DNA from: JAWXVE01 sp044425555
GTDB lineage: Bacteria > Bacillota > Clostridia > Lachnospirales > Lachnospiraceae
Direction: 5' to 3'
Assembly: GCA_044425555.1 (NCBI GenBank)
Contig: JAWXVF010000051.1
Span: 1 to 15,957 of the forward strand
Length of the DNA: 15,957 nt
Shown: piece after piece, positions 12,679 through 15,957 of the stretch
How the letters are laid out: each line of letters begins with the position of its first letter
How positions within the stretch are numbered: position 1 is the first letter of the stretch
Translations under genes and position numbers: made by a program
The notes under the pieces: generated by a model
What the model was told of the DNA's origin: nothing
Database searches by the model: none
What the model saw: only the letters and a program-made list of their open reading frames with translations

Positions 12679-12709
12679 AAAAAAAGTGCAAGGATAGTAG
12701 TCCTTACAC
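12679..12709 (-). terminator. Terminator directly upstream of the relaxase
   Basis: On the minus strand, GTGTAAGGA and TCCTTGCAC (12701-12709 and 12686-12694 in window coordinates) form a nine-pair stem with one G-U pair and a six-base loop, followed by seven U. It begins 14 bases after the 72-residue gene and ends four bases before the relaxase ribosome site. Confidence 0.85.
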
Positions 12710-12722
12710 CATAAAAATTGTT

Positions 12723-12941
12723 TTACTTGTTCTTCATTTTATTTACAGCATAACTAATAAATTCTTCACTTGTAGGTATACTACCTTTACGTGGTATTTG
12801 ATTTTGATATGCTTTTGTTATCCCATCATTGGGAGTGTTGTTATATGCATGGTTGATAGCAGATTGCATCTCTGTTTTTACTTCTTTTACGGATACACCA
12901 TGTGCCTTAGCTATTTTTCTATAAATTTTACGATTCCCCAT
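12723..12941 (-). CDS. Small DNA-binding-like protein (Spo0A C-terminal-like type)
   Basis: A 72-residue protein that starts MGNRKIYRKIAKAHGVSVKE. The segment with KEVKTEMQSAINHAYNN resembles small element proteins annotated as Spo0A C-terminal-domain-like, which are thought to bind DNA; I base this on memory of the pattern. The ATG at 12939-12941 is chosen because AAAGGA precedes it, and because the GTG of the longer frame lies inside the promoter spacer, upstream of the transcription start. The gene is divergent from an XRE regulator and precedes the relaxase, from which it is separated by a terminator. A role in transfer-gene control is plausible. Confidence 0.75.
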   Translation of the reverse strand: MGNRKIYRKIAKAHGVSVKEVKTEMQSAINHAYNNTPNDGITKAYQNQIPRKGSIPTSEEFISYAVNKMKNK

Positions 12942-12976
12942 ATTATCAATCCTTTTTCTTAACTCTAATAAAATAT

Positions 12977-13005
12977 ATTCTATCACTTCTATTTCTTTGG
13001 GTCAA
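12977..13005 (-). promoter_or_regulatory. Promoter of the 72-residue gene and relaxase
   Basis: TTGACC (13000-13005) and TAGAAT (12977-12982) have a 17-base spacer. The -35 box touches the first of two direct repeats, AACTCAAAAGGG. I see no other promoter close before the relaxase. Confidence 0.78.
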
Positions 13006-13038
13006 CTCAAAAGGGGTAATGTTTTTAACTCAAAATGG
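13004..13038. repeat. Two operator-like direct repeats
   Basis: AACTCAAAAGGG (13004-13015) and AACTCAAAATGG (13027-13038) differ at one base and lie 23 bases apart, close to two turns of the helix, in the gap between two divergent genes. They are likely binding sites of the adjacent XRE protein. Confidence 0.5.
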
Positions 13039-13075
13039 TTAGAATATTAGTAATAAGTTTCAAAGGAGTGACTAC

Positions 13076-13318
13076 ATGAATGTTGGAGAAGTGGTAAAAC
13101 AACGATTGCTTGAATTATGCCAAGAACGTGGAATTACAATCAATAAATTAGCGAATATTAGTGGGGTTACGCAATCCACTTTGAATAATATTATTAGTGG
13201 AAGAAATAATAGTGCAACAGTTGCTACTATTAAAAAATTATGTGACGGATTAGGTATTACATTAGCTGAATTTTTCGATACATTTGAATTTAATTCATTA
13301 GATCAAGAAATAAAATAG
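13076..13318 (+). CDS. XRE-family repressor-like protein, 80 residues
   Basis: A short Cro/CI-type regulator whose whole length is nearly the HTH domain: residues 7-68 include ITINKLANISGVTQSTLNNI and KKLCDGLGITLAEFFD. The ATG at 13076 follows AAAGGAG by seven bases. It is divergent from the promoter of the 72-residue gene and relaxase, with direct repeats in the gap, so it probably represses the mobilisation unit and possibly itself. It ends before a clear terminator. The size and layout recall the single-domain repressors of ICEs and phages. Its inducer is unknown. Confidence 0.9.
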   Translation: MNVGEVVKQRLLELCQERGITINKLANISGVTQSTLNNIISGRNNSATVATIKKLCDGLGITLAEFFDTFEFNSLDQEIK

Positions 13319-13319
13319 A

Positions 13320-13357
13320 GGGACGATAGTTGATAAAACTACCGTCCCAATTTTTTT
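13320..13357 (+). terminator. Terminator of the 80-residue XRE gene
   Basis: GGGACG (13320-13325) with CGTCCC (13343-13348), and TAGTT (13327-13331) with AACTA (13337-13341), form a stem followed by AATTTTTTT. The converging CD1845-like gene stops six bases further on. Confidence 0.9.
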
Positions 13358-13362
13358 GTGTT

Positions 13363-13653
13363 TTAAGCAAGTGTTCTAATCCAATCTCTAAATAATTCTA
13401 TATTTGCTACGATAAACACACCGATTAGTGGTAGACCAAAAGGAGAGAGTAGATAAGCAAATACTAGAGCAGGAATACCTACCATTTGATAATCAGCAGT
13501 AATCATACCACCGATACCAATTACCAAAAATAGAAGAGCGAATAGTCCTAATATCCCACCACCTACACATAAAATAAATTTGCAAATTGCTAATATAATA
13601 GTGAGTGTAAAGGTCACTGGAAAGAGTATAATTTTTAGTAATAATTTCATCAT
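13363..13653 (-). CDS. CD1845-family small membrane protein
   Basis: A 96-residue hydrophobic protein with about three membrane helices (roughly 4-26, 28-55 and 58-86) and a short C-terminal tail (FRDWIRTLA). The pattern with LLSPFGLPLIGVFIVANIE matches a family of ICE proteins commonly labelled CD1845, found beside mobilisation genes. Its function is unknown; a link to the conjugation apparatus is inferred from location. The start at 13651-13653 follows AAGGAGG by five bases, and a second ATG comes immediately after. It has its own strong promoter and appears to be a single-gene unit. Confidence 0.82.
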   Translation of the reverse strand: MMKLLLKIILFPVTFTLTIILAICKFILCVGGGILGLFALLFLVIGIGGMITADYQMVGIPALVFAYLLSPFGLPLIGVFIVANIELFRDWIRTLA

Positions 13654-13693
13654 CGTATCCTCCTTGTATGATGTGAGTTCTTGTTTCGATATA

Positions 13694-13722
13694 ATTGTAG
13701 CAAATATAAATATATTTGTCTA
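13694..13722 (-). promoter_or_regulatory. Promoter of the CD1845-like gene
   Basis: TAGACA (13717-13722) and TACAAT (13694-13699) have a 17-base spacer and an extended -10 TGC just before TACAAT. The start of transcription is about 35 bases before the gene. Confidence 0.75.
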
Positions 13723-13738
13723 AGATGTGCCAATTTAA

Positions 13739-13761
13739 CTTTTCGCCAAGTTGGCGAAAGG
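13739..13761. repeat. Near-perfect palindrome after mobC
   Basis: TTTCGCCAA (13741-13749), one central base, then TTGGCGAAA (13751-13759), extended by two further positions with a G-T pair. It lies four bases beyond the mobC stop and has no U-run, so it does not look like a terminator. A protein site or part of oriT is possible. Confidence 0.55.
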
Positions 13762-13764
13762 TTA

Positions 13765-14100
13765 TTATATGCTTGCTAATCGTGTCATTATTTCTTCTGA
13801 AACTGTCCAAAGTTTATCGTAACTTTGTTTCAAATCTTCAATATCATCTTGATAAACATTTCCCGTTTCATTGGCTCTTTTTGTAAGCTGATTTAGACTG
13901 TTACTGGTTACTCGAAGTAATCGAACTAATTCTCTAACATCAGTTAAATCAAGATGAATTATCAAGCCATCAATAGACATTTTGCGAAGATAAGCACCCA
14001 TATTATGAGTGCCTACCTCTGACATTTTTTCTAATATCATTTCTTTTTCATCTTTGGAAACCATGAAGTGAAGTTGAGTATCTCGCTTTTGTTTTTCCAT
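13765..14100 (-). CDS. mobC: MobC-like relaxosome accessory protein
   Basis: A 111-residue protein of the MobC type, which binds oriT and helps the relaxase nick DNA. The N-terminus is a ribbon-helix-helix-like segment (QLHFMVSKDEKEMILEKMSE), then comes NMGAYLRKMSIDG, and the second half is the typical MobC helix pair (RELVRLLRVTSNSLNQLTKR, then residues about 85-111). The ATG at 14098-14100 directly abuts the stop of the upstream helicase gene, with CAGGAGG before it, so the two are translated from one message. The relaxase partner is three genes downstream, separated by other units, unlike the usual adjacent arrangement. Confidence 0.88.
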   Translation of the reverse strand: MEKQKRDTQLHFMVSKDEKEMILEKMSEVGTHNMGAYLRKMSIDGLIIHLDLTDVRELVRLLRVTSNSLNQLTKRANETGNVYQDDIEDLKQSYDKLWTVSEEIMTRLASI

Positions 14101-15957
14101 TTATCGTTCCTCCTGCAATTCTTTCTTTTGCTTTGGCTCTGCCTTTTGTTTCGGCATAGATTTCAAGGTGTCAAGAACAGACGGGCGAGAGGATTTTGCA
14201 ACAATAGTTGGCTCATTTTCTGCCACTTCATCATTGGAAGTTCCACTCATATTAAGCTCTGCATCTAACTGTGCCAGTTGCTCTGACTTCTCCTTTAATT
14301 CATTTTCTTGTGGGAAAGGTTTGTCTTTTTCAACCTCTGCGTTGGATTGTTGCTTGCGAAGATTTTCAAGCTGTGCAGTTACTCCCTCAAGCCTTTTGTT
14401 CATGTTTTCAAGGGCATTGTCAATACGGGTTAGATTACCTCGTAAGTCTTGTCCAAGAGCGACTGGGTGGCTCATAGCACCTCTTAGAGTAACAGTGTGT
14501 TGGTTGTTGAAACTGTCATAACTTAAGTGCATTGTAAAGCCACGATAAGAGCCAATTTCAACACTTTCTTTTCCAGTAACTTCTTTTACACAAGCAAGAA
14601 GTGCTGCACCTGCATTGTCTTTGTCAATTAGATTATCACCCTTAATTACCATTGGTAGGAACTCGTCTGCCTTTGGTGTATTATTCGCTAAAGTTACAAG
14701 GTCTTTTTCAAATGCAACAATATAGGCTTCACTTTGTTTGATACTTTCGGGGAAGTATTTTAATAGTTGATCCTCTAGTCGATACTTTGTGCTTTGGTGA
14801 CTTGCCTTTAATAATTTCAGCTTTGCAACTTCAATATCCAAATCCATTTTCAATTTAATTTTTGGATTACCTGCACATAAAGCCTTAATTTCTGCATAGC
14901 TTAAAGCCGACTCATCGAGGTCATCACAAGAACGAACTGGAGATTTACTTGTCATAATCTGACTAATAAATTTCTGCTTATTTTCTAATGTTTGCCACAA
15001 GTACGCATCAAAGGTTGAGTCTGTTACATAGCGAAAAATCTTGGCTTGCTCATTCATATTACCTTGTCTTTCAATACGACCACTTCGCTGACGTAAATCT
15101 CCGGGACGCCAAGGGGCATCAAGGTCATGGAGTGCCACAAGTCTATCTTGTACATTCATACCACTACCACATTTTGAAGTAGAGCCAAGCATTACCCTTA
15201 CATCACCATTACGGACTTTGTTATATAATTCTTTCTTCTGAACTTCCGTTTTAGCATCGTGGATAAAGGCAATTTCTTCTTCGGGAACACCTAAGTCAAT
15301 TAACTTATCTTTGATGTCGTGATACACACTAAAAGGCATTTCCTTTTCAATCAAGGTAGCTTCTTCTTCAATGTCAACACCATATTCTAGTGCATTAACC
15401 TCTGCACCATTGATGCCCATGTTTTCGCCTTTTGCTACTTTTAAAACATCTTTTGGTTTAGGTTTCGGAGTTGATAAATCACAGAATAGTAATTGAGTTA
15501 ATCTATCTTCCTTTGTTTCTTCCCAAATGTCATAAATGTTGCTGACACAAGTGTTTACTTTACTGTCGGGATCATCGGGTAACATAGGGTTAAATACCCT
15601 TTGGTCAAGTCCTAACTTTCGACCGTCATTGGTAATGGTAAGCATATTATCTTCTGATGGATCTACAAGGTTAGCTTGTACTCGTCCTGCACGTTTAGAA
15701 AGCTCTTGTACGATTTCCTTTTGCAATTCCGTAGGTTTTGCTGATACAGTTTCATAGATAATTTCGGGAGTTGGTAAGTTTAATTGGTCGGCTGTTTTGA
15801 TGTCGGCTACTTCTTTGAACATATTCATAAGCTCGGGAAGATTGAAGAACTTAGCAAAGCGAGTTCTTGCACGATACCCACTACCTTGTGGATTGATTTC
15901 AAGGGTAGTAGTAGTTTCACCAAAGGTAGATGCCCAACCATCAAAATGAAGTAATCC
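14101..15957 (-). CDS. SNF2-type helicase/methylase giant protein of the ICE, C-terminal 618 residues
   Basis: The frame is open to the window edge, so the true start is outside and the methionine at 15828 is internal: upstream of it the frame reads LHFDGWASTFGETTTTLE, typical of this family. The visible part contains the second helicase domain, with a segment AFIHDAKTEVQKKELYNKVR, motif V in GSTSKCGSGMNVQDRLVALH and motif VI in LRQRSGRIERQGN, followed by a long coiled-coil region (QLENLRKQQSNAEVEKDK) and a basic tail rich in K and E. In related elements the protein exceeds 2000 residues and carries an N-terminal adenine methyltransferase; that part is not visible. Its role, perhaps protecting or processing transferred DNA, is not established. 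It is co-translated with mobC. Confidence 0.92.
   Translation of the reverse strand, partial: GLLHFDGWASTFGETTTTLEINPQGSGYRARTRFAKFFNLPELMNMFKEVADIKTADQLNLPTPEIIYETVSAKPTELQKEIVQELSKRAGRVQANLVDPSEDNMLTITNDGRKLGLDQRVFNPMLPDDPDSKVNTCVSNIYDIWEETKEDRLTQLLFCDLSTPKPKPKDVLKVAKGENMGINGAEVNALEYGVDIEEEATLIEKEMPFSVYHDIKDKLIDLGVPEEEIAFIHDAKTEVQKKELYNKVRNGDVRVMLGSTSKCGSGMNVQDRLVALHDLDAPWRPGDLRQRSGRIERQGNMNEQAKIFRYVTDSTFDAYLWQTLENKQKFISQIMTSKSPVRSCDDLDESALSYAEIKALCAGNPKIKLKMDLDIEVAKLKLLKASHQSTKYRLEDQLLKYFPESIKQSEAYIVAFEKDLVTLANNTPKADEFLPMVIKGDNLIDKDNAGAALLACVKEVTGKESVEIGSYRGFTMHLSYDSFNNQHTVTLRGAMSHPVALGQDLRGNLTRIDNALENMNKRLEGVTAQLENLRKQQSNAEVEKDKPFPQENELKEKSEQLAQLDAELNMSGTSNDEVAENEPTIVAKSSRPSVLDTLKSMPKQKAEPKQKKELQEER

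Noticed and set aside
13493..13810. A 105-codon frame overlapping mobC and the CD1845-like gene
   Set aside because: It spans a palindrome and a promoter and overlaps two recognised genes in another frame.
14101..15828. Taking the ATG at 15828 as the start of the helicase gene
   Set aside because: The frame continues upstream to the window edge with family-typical sequence, so the gene is truncated by the window.

Overview
The window is the left end of an integrative and conjugative element (ICE) of the broad Tn1549/CTn type found in Firmicutes, sitting in a chromosome of a Clostridia-like bacterium. The evidence is the gene set (tyrosine recombinase, excisionase, small sigma factor, MOBP relaxase, MobC, a CD1845-type membrane protein, and the C-terminus of the giant SNF2-type helicase protein), plus strong Shine-Dalgarno sites and low-GC coding. 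Bases 1 to about 1200 are visibly richer in G and C than the rest and carry an ordinary chromosomal gene, so the host/element junction lies somewhere between about 1200 and 1500. No species can be named from the sequence. Layout: (1) 1-845, minus strand, the N-terminal 281 residues of a TrkH/KtrB-type potassium transporter; 846-1205, divergent promoters and a very short, probably truncated ORF. (2) 1206-1372, a degraded tRNA-Arg(CCU) copy followed by an intact tRNA-Arg(CCU), then a terminator and a cluster of recombinase-site-like repeats (1475-1616). (3) 1606-3217, integrase and excisionase, preceded by about 570 bases of hairpin-rich leader (3218-3789) with two repeated leader modules and micro-ORFs. 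(4) 3790-4212, a small sigma factor whose Shine-Dalgarno sequence lies in a predicted hairpin. (5) 4643-10191, an accessory cassette: a short-loop two-component system led by a tiny HTH protein, then an ABC transporter (ATPase plus 816-residue FtsX-type permease), a cysteine-rich KTR protein and a two-helix membrane peptide. It resembles peptide-antibiotic sensing and detoxification modules of the BceRS-BceAB kind. (6) 10344-10691, plus strand, an XRE regulator divergent from the cassette. (7) 10726-15957, the mobilisation region: a 97-residue unknown, a hairpin-rich intergenic region (possible oriT), the relaxase (probably starting at AUU), a 72-residue DNA-binding-like protein, a divergent XRE regulator, the CD1845-like protein, MobC, and the truncated helicase protein. 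Working together: all genes from 1606 on are on the minus strand except the two XRE regulators. Each XRE gene faces a promoter of a minus-strand unit with repeat sequences in between, so each looks like a local switch: one for the sensor/transporter cassette, one for the relaxase unit. The excision genes appear to be guarded by a leader with an attenuator-like hairpin, the sigma factor by a leader hairpin, and the relaxase by a terminator plus a weak start codon. The most interesting content is this layered RNA-level control, not any single unknown protein.
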